64,000 bases of DNA from JBDKLC01 sp040384865. GTDB lineage: Bacteria; Patescibacteriota; Minisyncoccia; Phycocordibacterales; CAIZLB01. The stretch covers positions 1 through 64,000 of the forward strand of contig JAZKIM010000006.1 of the NCBI GenBank assembly GCA_040384865.1. The letters are read 5' to 3'. The position numbers and the translations under genes were made by a program. The first letter of the stretch is position 1, and each line of letters starts with the position of its first letter. Under the pieces are notes generated by a model, which was not told the origin of the DNA, did not search any database, and saw only the letters and a program-made list of their open reading frames with translations. Positions 53,534-59,923 of the stretch are shown one piece after another.

Positions 53534-53680
53534 ATGGTGTCGCACAGTTACAACCGAAAAATCGACCTGCTCGAAGCAGTCACGCAGTTACTGACGCAAG
53601 GGTTACCACCACCGCGTCTGAAGGAAGCAATTCGCAACCTCAAAAAACAGCGGGCTCTCAGCCGACCGGCTATCGGCTAA
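53534..53680 (+). CDS. 48-residue basic protein (GC-rich unit)
   Basis: The ATG at 53534 opens MVSHSYNRKIDLLEAVTQLL, a helix followed by another (PPRLKEAIRNLKKQRALSR). Two short helices joined by a Pro-rich turn, strongly basic. No family recognised. About 55% GC in the sampled line. A longer frame (71 residues) starts upstream inside the promoter and is not believed. Unknown function. Confidence 0.5.
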   Translation: MVSHSYNRKIDLLEAVTQLLTQGLPPPRLKEAIRNLKKQRALSRPAIG

Positions 53681-53707
53681 AACAAGGCTGGCTTTGCGCC
53701 GGCGCTG

Positions 53708-53748
53708 AAAAGGACCGATCCCCCGCTTACGCGATGGACCGGCCCTTT
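53708..53748 (+). terminator. terminator of the 48-residue ORF
   Basis: CCGATCC (53715-53721) pairs with GGACCGG (53736-53742), extended outward by AAAGG/CCTTT, with two mismatches, then TCTATT. Moderate terminator. Confidence 0.5.
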
Positions 53749-53771
53749 CTATTAAAAAATCTCTCCACCTT

Positions 53772-53939
53772 TTATACCCAATAGACTAAGATAAGTGCCA
53801 TTACGATCAACGACACGAGATAATATCCAATGTTGATCCACCATAACTTCCAAGGTTTTTCCTCCCAGAGTCCGCCGAGCAAAACAGGAACGATGTGTTT
53901 TAAAGCGGTAACTACCTGAAATATTAAAACCAGTAAAAT
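53772..53939 (-). pseudogene. two-helix small membrane ORF without a standard start
   Basis: The frame from 53939 down to the TAA at 53772 reads protein-like: ILLVLIFQVVTALKHIVPVLLG, LWEEKPWKLWWINIG, YYLVSLIVMALILVYW, two membrane helices joined by a Trp-rich loop. The codon after the upstream stop is ATT and no ATG, GTG or TTG precedes the first helix. It lies 5 bases downstream of the ParB-like gene's stop. Either it starts with ATT or its 5' part was deleted. Confidence 0.4.
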
Positions 53940-53943
53940 CTAA

Positions 53944-54339
53944 TTAATCCCTAAGAATCTCAGGTATCCGACTTCGGGGAATCTTTCTTACAAACACAGT
54001 CTTTTCTTTCTGAATATAAACCTTCACTAAACGGTGTAATCCATCTAAAATAAGCCACCTTCCTTTATTCTCCATAATATCTATTGGATGAATTAAATCA
54101 GCAGCTTGGACTTTGGCGTAATGTGTCTTTTCAATCTCAGGATGTTTAATAACATCCCAGGCTTTAAGGTTGTAGTCGTCTGTCCCTTCCTTTTCCCAAA
54201 ATGGAATATCAAAATGCCAAAGCAATTCATTTATATCAATCTCTTCTGTTGGCTCATCTAAAGCCCAAACCTTCTTTGAACTCCAATCAAAATCAAATCC
54301 AACATCTTTAATAATTTGTGGTACTTCAGAATCTTTCAT
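53944..54339 (-). CDS. ParB/sulfiredoxin-like small protein
   Basis: A 131-residue protein. The C-terminal half has the ParB/Srx-type core AADLIHPIDIMENKGRWLILDGLHRL (D-G-x-H-R) and a following strand KTVFVRKIP. The N-terminal half is unrecognised. In this superfamily the D-G-x-H-R loop binds nucleotide; function here (nuclease, CTPase or other) unknown. Last known gene before the repeat R1. Confidence 0.65.
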   Translation of the reverse strand: MKDSEVPQIIKDVGFDFDWSSKKVWALDEPTEEIDINELLWHFDIPFWEKEGTDDYNLKAWDVIKHPEIEKTHYAKVQAADLIHPIDIMENKGRWLILDGLHRLVKVYIQKEKTVFVRKIPRSRIPEILRD

Positions 54340-54416
54340 TCCTAGAGTATATCAAAACAAAAAGTTCGATTCCTAATAGCCTATTTCAACCATATACCCG
54401 ACGGGAGATTATAATT

Positions 54417-54472
54417 AGGGGGCGCGACTACCGGAACCTTATACTGGAGGTATTTTACGACCGAAAATACTT
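54417..54472. repeat. R1: tRNA-His 3'-end-like repeat
   Basis: Shares CCGGAACCTTATACTGGAGGTATTTTA (27 identical bases) with R2 and ends with a stem-loop GTATTTT-ACGACCG-AAAATAC. Read on the minus strand, its GGTTCCGGTAGTCGCG... part resembles the T-loop to acceptor part of tRNA-His. It separates the ParB-like gene from the kinase-like gene. Confidence 0.6.
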
Positions 54473-54497
54473 AAAATCCCTTATTGAGAATCTATGG

Positions 54498-55001
54498 TTA
54501 ATTAACCTTTAATCTATTAATCAACTTATTAACATCCCTTTGATTCTTAAGAATGATCAATTCTTTCCCTTCGATACCCTCTTCAACTTTCTTAAACATT
54601 TTTTTACGCGGAAACCTTATGACAAATCTCATATGACTCCATTCCAATCTATCTTTATTGTTTCCTCCCATATCAGGTCTTACTTTGTTGAAATTTAAAA
54701 TATATCTTTTTAGAGACCTCCACAGAACAACAATCTTAGGCAAGTCAAAAACTATAACAGTGTCCGCCACTTTTACCCTGTCTTCAATGTTCCTAATATA
54801 ATTTCCATCGATGATCCATTTTTCTTCTTTTAAAATACTGCCCACGCTTTGATTGAACTCGTCCATCGGCGTTTCCGTCCAATTCTCTTTCCAATAGTAT
54901 TTATCCAAATAATGAACAGGGAGATTCAAAATACTACCCAACTTTGTTGCTAGGGTTGATTTACCAGATCCAGGACAACCTATAATAATTACTCTATTCA
55001 A
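54498..55001 (-). CDS. P-loop kinase, FlaR/adenylate-kinase-like
   Basis: A 167-residue protein with Walker A GCPGSGKSTLATKLG and a following DKYYWKENWTETP stretch, plus an Arg/Lys-rich lid (RSLKRYILNFNKVR). It belongs to the P-loop kinases related to topology modulation protein/adenylate kinase. It overlaps the end of the NUDIX gene by a few bases, so it is translated right after it. Confidence 0.78.
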   Translation of the reverse strand: MNRVIIIGCPGSGKSTLATKLGSILNLPVHYLDKYYWKENWTETPMDEFNQSVGSILKEEKWIIDGNYIRNIEDRVKVADTVIVFDLPKIVVLWRSLKRYILNFNKVRPDMGGNNKDRLEWSHMRFVIRFPRKKMFKKVEEGIEGKELIILKNQRDVNKLINRLKVN

Positions 55002-55407
55002 GAAATATTTTATTATTTAAAAAGGCAGAAATTACTCTTTTGTGACCGATAAAAATATCTTCAGGCAACTGATCTAGAGGAAACCATTCCCATCCATAAC
55101 ATTTATCAGGTTCGATATTTTCTGGTTCACCAATAACACTACTCGCCAAGAAATTTATATGAATATAATGCTTATCTTCACCAAGCATTGGCTCATTCAC
55201 AATACTCAAGAAAGAAAGGTTCGCGTTTAAACCAGTTTCTTCTTTAAGTTCTCTTTTTGCAGCATCCACCAAATACTCCATATATTCCAAATGTCCTCCT
55301 GGTAAACCGTAAAAGCCATCGCTTGAAGGTTTTCGTCTTTTCCCTAAAAGTAACTTATTGTCTTTAATTACAAAGATATTTACAGCAACTTTGGTATATT
55401 TATCCAT
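54994..55407 (-). CDS. NUDIX hydrolase
   Basis: A 137-residue NUDIX enzyme that splits nucleoside-diphosphate-linked substrates, for example oxidised nucleotides. The NUDIX box is complete: GGHLEYMEYLVDAAKRELKEETGL (G-x5-E-x7-R-E-U-x-E-E-x-G-U). Ends near HKRVISAFLNNKIFLE. It starts 15 bases after repeat R3 on the minus strand and overlaps the P-loop kinase gene. Confidence 0.92.
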   Translation of the reverse strand: MDKYTKVAVNIFVIKDNKLLLGKRRKPSSDGFYGLPGGHLEYMEYLVDAAKRELKEETGLNANLSFLSIVNEPMLGEDKHYIHINFLASSVIGEPENIEPDKCYGWEWFPLDQLPEDIFIGHKRVISAFLNNKIFLE

Positions 55408-55421
55408 TCGATAAGTATACC

Positions 55422-55476
55422 AAAGTCAGAATAAGCTCCATTTGTATACCCTATCTGAATCTTATTATAACCTTAC
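55422..55476. repeat. R3: 55-base repeat, copy of R4
   Basis: Aligned without gaps to R4 (57088-57142), 47 of 55 bases identical. The core CTATC-x-GAATCTTATTATAAC is shared with R4 and R5. On the minus strand it contains TATAAT at 55464-55469 (possible minus-ten for NUDIX), but no minus-35 was seen. Confidence 0.75.
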
Positions 55477-55528
55477 TTGAATCTGACTACCGCACACATC
55501 AAATTGATCTAGGGGATATTCTTTCAAC

Positions 55529-55714
55529 TTAATCAGCTGTTGATTTTGAAACAAGAAAACGTACAGAAAAAATTGAGACTATTAATAGCGGTAAAAAAAT
55601 GAAAAAAGCACCTAGTGGGTTATGTTCAAAGCCCATTATTCTGTAAACCACCATTGAAATTAAAACTACAATTACCTGTAGAACTAATATCTTATTTTTT
55701 CTTGCGTGATGCAT
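55529..55714 (-). CDS. 61-residue two-helix membrane protein
   Basis: A small membrane protein with a basic start (MHHARKNK) and two hydrophobic helices (about residues 8-27 and 33-53). No family recognised. It lies alone between R3 and R2, i.e. one whole gene unit in the repeated array. Confidence 0.6.
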   Translation of the reverse strand: MHHARKNKILVLQVIVVLISMVVYRIMGFEHNPLGAFFIFLPLLIVSIFSVRFLVSKSTAD

Positions 55715-55740
55715 TTACAGTAAAGTATACCCTAAATTAT

Positions 55741-55803
55741 CTATAGACGTGGGCGCCTGCCGGAACCTTATACTGGAGGTATTTTAGGATAGAGAATACT
55801 TAA
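55741..55803. repeat. R2: tRNA-His 3'-end-like repeat
   Basis: Contains the 27-base identity with R1 and the related stem-loop (GTATTTT-AGGATAG-AGAATAC, one G-U wobble compared with R1). Preceded by ATCTATAGACGTGGGCG, close to ATCTAATCGTGGGCG at the tRNA-His 3' flank. Confidence 0.65.
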
Positions 55804-55840
55804 GAAATGTAATTGAGGTGTTAAATCTGATACAAAGAGA

Positions 55841-55875
55841 ATACCCGCAAGCACAACAGGTGTGCTTGCGGGTAT
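55841..55875 (-). terminator. 15-bp hairpin terminator of the cupin gene
   Basis: ATACCCGCAAGCACA (55841-55855) pairs perfectly with TGTGCTTGCGGGTAT (55861-55875), loop 5. TCTCTTTGT follows on the minus strand, just beyond the stop at 55879. Confidence 0.88.
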
Positions 55876-55878
55876 CGG

Positions 55879-56250
55879 TCAGGCAGCAAGTGCCAGAACC
55901 TTCTGCGTTTCATGGCGATTGTCGAGAGACCCGACGCAGCCAAGGTCTTGCTTAGGGACCCAGCTATGTGCAGTCCCTGGCAGAACCAGCGTGAGCGCGT
56001 GTTCAGGGAGACTGATCCGCTCTCCGCATACTTCGACGTCCAGACCTTCAGATTTGTAGAAGGACGGGAAATCGTGCTCGTGAGGTTCAGTTCTCTTCCC
56101 CCGAGGAACAGACTCCATCCCGTGCCGACCAACAGCAAGGGATTCGAACAACGCAGACTCGGTGGTCAGGTCAGCGACCAAGAATGGACCTTGGACTCGG
56201 AAACTGATTCCACCGAGTTTTTGCATAATCTCCGTTGTTTCGGAATTCAT
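55879..56250 (-). CDS. cupin-domain protein (GC-rich unit)
   Basis: A 123-residue single-cupin protein: first cupin motif REP-like EPHEHDFPSFYKSEG (H-x-H with E nearby), second motif LPEHALTLVLPGTAHSW (final H). Metal-binding beta barrel, substrate unknown. AAGGAGGTGA lies 4-5 bases before the ATG, a near perfect ribosome site. Sampled GC about 60%. Its promoter and the TrmB-like gene are divergent across a palindrome. Confidence 0.75.
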   Translation of the reverse strand: MNSETTEIMQKLGGISFRVQGPFLVADLTTESALFESLAVGRHGMESVPRGKRTEPHEHDFPSFYKSEGLDVEVCGERISLPEHALTLVLPGTAHSWVPKQDLGCVGSLDNRHETQKVLALAA

Positions 56251-56289
56251 TCAATATCACCTCCTTCTAGGACTATTTGGTCCGATCTT

Positions 56290-56317
56290 AGTATAAAAAC
56301 ATGGTGTGTTATGTAAA
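56290..56317 (-). promoter_or_regulatory. promoter of the cupin gene
   Basis: TTTACA (56312-56317), 16-base spacer, TATACT (56290-56295) on the minus strand. Confidence 0.7.
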
Positions 56318-56320
56318 CCT

Positions 56321-56339
56321 GTTGACACAGCTTGACAAC
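56321..56339. promoter_or_regulatory. near-palindrome between divergent genes, candidate TrmB-type operator
   Basis: GTTGACACAGCTTGACAAC forms a near palindrome (GTTGWCA-N5-TGWCAAC), placed just upstream of the cupin promoter and 18 bases before the TrmB-like start. Its position would let one bound regulator act on both genes. Confidence 0.5.
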
Positions 56340-56356
56340 CATACTACCCTACAGCT

Positions 56357-57100
56357 ATGGAATTACTAACCCCGAAGGAAAAACGCATCTTGGGTGCTTT
56401 ATATAAATTAGGTGAGTCCCCTATTAGTAAGATATCCAAAGAAATCTTGCTTAATAGAACTGCTCTCTATCACACGATCGAAGAGCTTCTTAAAAAAGGA
56501 TTGGTGACAAAGATTACAAAAGAAGGAGGTGCTTTCTTTCAAGCAATTTCTCAAGACGAGTACAGAAGCTGGGCAAAGAGAAAAATCAGCTCCCTCACAG
56601 AAGAAACATCAAATCTGGGCGACTGGCTAAATAATCAGCAACAGCAACTCCCTACTCTGTATTCTGATATTCGATACTTTGAAGGGGTTGAGAGCGTTAA
56701 GAATCTTTATGAAGACAGCTGGCGAGAAAACAAAGATAAGAAAATTTATTGCATTACCGATTATGACAAAGCATATGACACGTTAAATAACTTTCTTGAA
56801 CAAGAATACTTCCCTGATAGAGTGAAGAGAGGGATTTCTATTAAAAGCTTACTTCCTCAAAGCACTTCTGGAAAAAGAGATATTTCTAGATCAAAAGAAC
56901 TTCTTCGGGATATGCGTTTCTTAAATACATTCAAAGATTTAGGAATTGAGCTAAATATCTATGGGTCGAAAGTCTCAATTGTTGCCTTTGATAAAAAGAA
57001 ACCTTCCGGTGTCATAATCAAAAATGAAATAATTGCAAAAGCATTCAAAAATATCTTTGAATCACTATGGGCAACAACAAAACCTATAAAGTCAGAATAA
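56357..57100 (+). CDS. TrmB-family transcriptional regulator
   Basis: A 247-residue protein. The N-terminal 80 residues are a TrmB winged helix (KEKRILGALYKLGESPISKISKEILLNRTALYHTIEELLKKGLV). The C-terminal part (from about 105) has a coil (NQQQQLPTLYSDI) and a phospholipase-D-like/TrmB effector region as in many such regulators of sugar or stress genes. Its stop codon lies inside repeat R4. It probably controls the neighbouring cupin and itself through the palindrome upstream. Confidence 0.82.
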   Translation: MELLTPKEKRILGALYKLGESPISKISKEILLNRTALYHTIEELLKKGLVTKITKEGGAFFQAISQDEYRSWAKRKISSLTEETSNLGDWLNNQQQQLPTLYSDIRYFEGVESVKNLYEDSWRENKDKKIYCITDYDKAYDTLNNFLEQEYFPDRVKRGISIKSLLPQSTSGKRDISRSKELLRDMRFLNTFKDLGIELNIYGSKVSIVAFDKKKPSGVIIKNEIIAKAFKNIFESLWATTKPIKSE

Positions 57101-57142
57101 ACACCATTACTATGCCCTATCGGAATCTTATTATAACTTTGC
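57088..57142. repeat. R4: 55-base repeat overlapping the TrmB-like stop
   Basis: See R3 for alignment. The first 13 bases of R4 are the last codons of the TrmB-like gene. It lies between two convergent genes, so it cannot be an ordinary promoter for either. Its GAATCTTATTATAACTTT end is shared with R5. Confidence 0.75.
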
Positions 57143-57190
57143 TGAATAGAGATATTTGTACCAATTCAATAAAAAATCAATATCTTAGCC

Positions 57191-57739
57191 TTACAAATTC
57201 TTAGATCTATAGACAAAGATGCTGACAATAAGAGCAAGAACACCTAAAGCAATAAAAATCTCTCTGAAGCCAAAGTTTTGTATCAGGACTGTTCCTATAA
57301 GAGCGGCCATTCCAGTAATAATATATGCAACTGATTGCAGGTCTGCCCATTGAATCGAAGAGTCTTCCTTATTAACATGTTTCGTATACAGGGCATCAAA
57401 TGCTGGCATACTCAACGCACTCCCAATACTCATTAACACCAAACCCACCAATAAAGAAATATTAGAAAGTGAAAGACCAATTACAACAAAAGATACTCCC
57501 TTCACAGCATATCCCGATGCAATCAACTTTTTCTTTTCTGAATAACGAGTTTCAAATTTTCCTAAAAAGAAAAGAAAGATTCCTGTGAGAATTGAAAATA
57601 AAGCCAATGAAGAACCGGCAAAGAGGAAACTACCATTCAGAGACTGAATATAAGTTACATAAAACGGAGTAAAGATTGCCCCAATAAATGTCATCGTCGA
57701 GCTAACAACAATCATTATTTTAAGTTCTTTTTGAAACAT
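57191..57739 (-). CDS. half-length MFS-type transporter
   Basis: A 182-residue membrane protein with six helices and the MFS A-loop-like motif FLGKFETRYSEKK between helices 2 and 3. MFS carriers usually have 12 helices and about 400 residues, so this is one half. It could dimerise or be a remnant of a longer gene, but the start and stop look clean. It lies alone between R4 and R5. Confidence 0.75.
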   Translation of the reverse strand: MFQKELKIMIVVSSTMTFIGAIFTPFYVTYIQSLNGSFLFAGSSLALFSILTGIFLFFLGKFETRYSEKKKLIASGYAVKGVSFVVIGLSLSNISLLVGLVLMSIGSALSMPAFDALYTKHVNKEDSSIQWADLQSVAYIITGMAALIGTVLIQNFGFREIFIALGVLALIVSIFVYRSKNL

Positions 57740-57764
57740 CGCTAAATTATAGCGTATGTACCTG

Positions 57765-57812
57765 TAGATATCTAAGCGTGGGCAGCTATCCGAATCTTAT
57801 TATAACTTTAGT
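57765..57812. repeat. R5: repeat most similar to the tRNA-His end and flank
   Basis: On the minus strand 19 of 24 bases (57767-57790) match the tRNA-His acceptor end plus its downstream flank (59206-59229), both containing GCCCACG and TTAGAT. It also shares CTATCCGAATCTTATTATAACTTT with R4. Confidence 0.75.
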
Positions 57813-57891
57813 CGAACACATGAGTACGATCGACAGCCTGTTTAGGTCACTTAAAAAGATTAAGACCTTCAAGATTTAAAATATGATGGAA

Positions 57892-59133
57892 TTAAATTCT
57901 TTCCATTGTCACTAGATAAATTAACTCTCCATTCGAAGTGAATGATTGGATCAGGTCATTAGTTTTTACTGGCCACCCTGGCGTGAAGTTAAAATCCCGT
58001 ACCGCGACACCGCAAAGACCTGATCTTGGATAAGCATCCGTCTCTTGTTTCATTGTTATCTTTCCATTGTCTACTGAGTAAACTGAAGTAAGCGGAGGCA
58101 TTCCAGATATTGAAAGTGATGCCTTATCCATAGCCAGGTTCGAAACCGTCCATCTATACTTACCCTGATCATTGAAAAAGTAATACTGGTATTTTTCATG
58201 CAGAGCATCATCAGGGTCAGGAACCAACCCTGGCTTTATATATGAATAGGTCCGACTCCAGTCTCCGATAACGTCTTCAGCCTGGCATAATCTATAATCT
58301 TCTTTACTCAAAACTATTTTTTGAGTATCCGTTCTAGGTTCAGTCGTCTCTTGAGAACTTGAATTCCCTTCGTCTATTATCATTCTACAAATATCTGCAA
58401 CAGTATTCCCGTTTTTATCCCGATTTAAAACACCCTCCGTCTCAATTGTTGGGTCAATTGTTAAACCTTTTATACACTCTTCTCTTGCCATAGCATCATT
58501 AAAATGATCGGAGCGGTACAATACACCCTTAGTTAAATAAGCCTGCGCGGTGACACCTGGCAACACTTTAGTGCTAGTAATTTCATTAAGCACCTCTATT
58601 GCCTTTATCTTATTACCACTGGAGTAATATTGTTGTGCTACAAAAAACTTCCCCTCCATGTTTTTATATTCTTGATAGTCTGTCCAAAGAGGAAGAAGGA
58701 ATACTACAAATGCGACCAGAACTCCCCAACCAAAATGCTTAAAACCATTCGACTCTTTTACCTCTTTTTTCACTAGCTCAGAACTACCGTTGTTTATTTC
58801 AGCAAAGGCACGATTAATCTTTTCAATATCCCATCCACCCTGCATATTTAATAATTGGATTATTTCATCTTCCCTCTTTCCCTTGCTCTGCTGATCTTTA
58901 ATAAAATTCATCAGTTCCGGGTATATTGAAACTTCTGTTCTCTTTTTTATTTTAGATTTCCACCCCAAGTATATCCATATCGAAAATGAAAAAATTGATG
59001 CGAGAAAAAAAGCACGCATTAAACCAACACTAACTACAAGAGCCTCCGATGTTCCATATAGGTCGTAATACAGCCAACCACCAACACGAGCAACGATACC
59101 GAGACCAAGAATAAACCAGGCGGCCTTAATCAT
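57892..59133 (-). CDS. membrane protein with TPR-like domain
   Basis: About 413 residues. Three membrane helices (about residues 4-25, 30-50 and 130-150 by the 59133 start). Between them is a UBA/SHOCT-like helix pair (FIKDQQSKGKREDEIIQLLNMQGGWDIEKINRAF) frequent in CPR. The outer part has TPR-like helices (AQQYYSSGNKIKAIEVLNEI; AQAYLTKGVLYRSDHFNDAM) and a beta-rich C-terminus with Cys pair. ATG 59133 is chosen (MIKAAW); longer frames start inside a promoter-like TATAAT. Unknown function, immediately next to tRNA-His. Confidence 0.6.
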   Translation of the reverse strand: MIKAAWFILGLGIVARVGGWLYYDLYGTSEALVVSVGLMRAFFLASIFSFSIWIYLGWKSKIKKRTEVSIYPELMNFIKDQQSKGKREDEIIQLLNMQGGWDIEKINRAFAEINNGSSELVKKEVKESNGFKHFGWGVLVAFVVFLLPLWTDYQEYKNMEGKFFVAQQYYSSGNKIKAIEVLNEITSTKVLPGVTAQAYLTKGVLYRSDHFNDAMAREECIKGLTIDPTIETEGVLNRDKNGNTVADICRMIIDEGNSSSQETTEPRTDTQKIVLSKEDYRLCQAEDVIGDWSRTYSYIKPGLVPDPDDALHEKYQYYFFNDQGKYRWTVSNLAMDKASLSISGMPPLTSVYSVDNGKITMKQETDAYPRSGLCGVAVRDFNFTPGWPVKTNDLIQSFTSNGELIYLVTMERI

Positions 59134-59218
59134 TATGTTTTTATTATAACCTAAAGTTCCATACTCCATCCAAGTTCGCCTATTTAATTCACACATACTC
59201 CACCAACATCTAATCGTG

Positions 59219-59291
59219 GGCGACTATCGGGAATCGAACCCGAATCGAGAGTTCCACAAACTCCAGTGTTAACCTTTACACCATAGTCGCC
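59219..59291 (-). tRNA. tRNA-His (anticodon GTG)
   Basis: Cloverleaf: acceptor GCGACTA/TAGTCGC, D stem GTGT/ACAC, anticodon stem GGAGT/ACTCT with loop TTGTGGA (GTG), T arm with GTTCGATTC. The extra G-1 paired with C73, the hallmark of tRNA-His, is present. CCA is not encoded. The 3' end faces the island (lower coordinates). Confidence 0.95.
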
Positions 59292-59357
59292 ATGTATTTT
59301 GCCGTTGCATGAAATTTCTCTTTTCGAAAACCTCACCAAGACAGCACCGCCGCCGTA

Positions 59358-59918
59358 CTACGAATAGCTCGGCGGCGTCTCAGTTATACCAGATAAATGG
59401 TTAGAAAGTCTAGCGAGAGCATAAAGAAGCGATGAGAGACGGTTGAGATATGCGAGGGTTGTCGGGCCAACAAGGGTCCCTTCTTCGTGGACTTGCACTA
59501 CCCGTCTCTCCGCTCGACGCGCAATAGTACGAGCGAAATCAAATTTAGCAGCAAGCTCTGTACCTCCTGAAATAAAGAATGATTTGATAGGGGGTAACAT
59601 CTTTTCAGCCGTATCTATAATCTGCTCCACCCTCTTTACCTTCTCCTCAGCAAGACCTTTAGGAAACCCTGCCACCTCAGCTTGAATGATGAAAAGTGTT
59701 TCTTGAACTCCATGAACAATAGATTCAAAAGTGACAAGGTTTCCATCAATTTCAATTGAGACTTTAGCATTTGCACTCAAAACCTTCACAAGACCGAGGA
59801 ATGAATTGATTTCATCAAGACCACCTAAGGCCTCTGCTCGAGCAGAACTCTTTGAAATTCTTTGATCACAACCAAATGTCTTTGTGGTTCCCCCATCCCC
59901 TTTTCGCGTGTAAAGCAT
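59358..59918 (-). CDS. cob(I)alamin adenosyltransferase (PduO type)
   Basis: A 186-residue enzyme that attaches the adenosyl group to cobalamin to form the B12 coenzyme. Family motifs: YTRKGDGGTTKTFG (ATP site), AEALGGLDEINSFLGLVK, and FDFARTIARRAERRV. No B12-dependent enzyme and no B12 synthesis gene lies in the window; in CPR the coenzyme usually serves a B12-dependent ribonucleotide reductase, obtained from other cells. A GC-rich stem overlaps its stop. Confidence 0.92.
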   Translation of the reverse strand: MLYTRKGDGGTTKTFGCDQRISKSSARAEALGGLDEINSFLGLVKVLSANAKVSIEIDGNLVTFESIVHGVQETLFIIQAEVAGFPKGLAEEKVKRVEQIIDTAEKMLPPIKSFFISGGTELAAKFDFARTIARRAERRVVQVHEEGTLVGPTTLAYLNRLSSLLYALARLSNHLSGITETPPSYS

Positions 59919-59923
59919 GACTG

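Noticed and set aside
54318..54512. Plus-strand 64-codon frame across repeat R1
   Set aside because: It spans the repeat and has no ribosome site; the repeats explain the conservation.
55464..57805. R3-R5 as plain sigma-70 promoters (TATAAT on the minus strand)
   Set aside because: R4 lies between convergent genes where no minus-strand transcript is needed, no minus-35 boxes fit, and similarity extends well beyond a minus-ten into the tRNA-like part. Some may still act as promoters secondarily.
59348..59378. GC-rich stem around the stop of the cobalamin adenosyltransferase as a terminator
   Set aside because: It overlaps coding sequence and is not followed by a T tract on the minus strand, so it was not listed.
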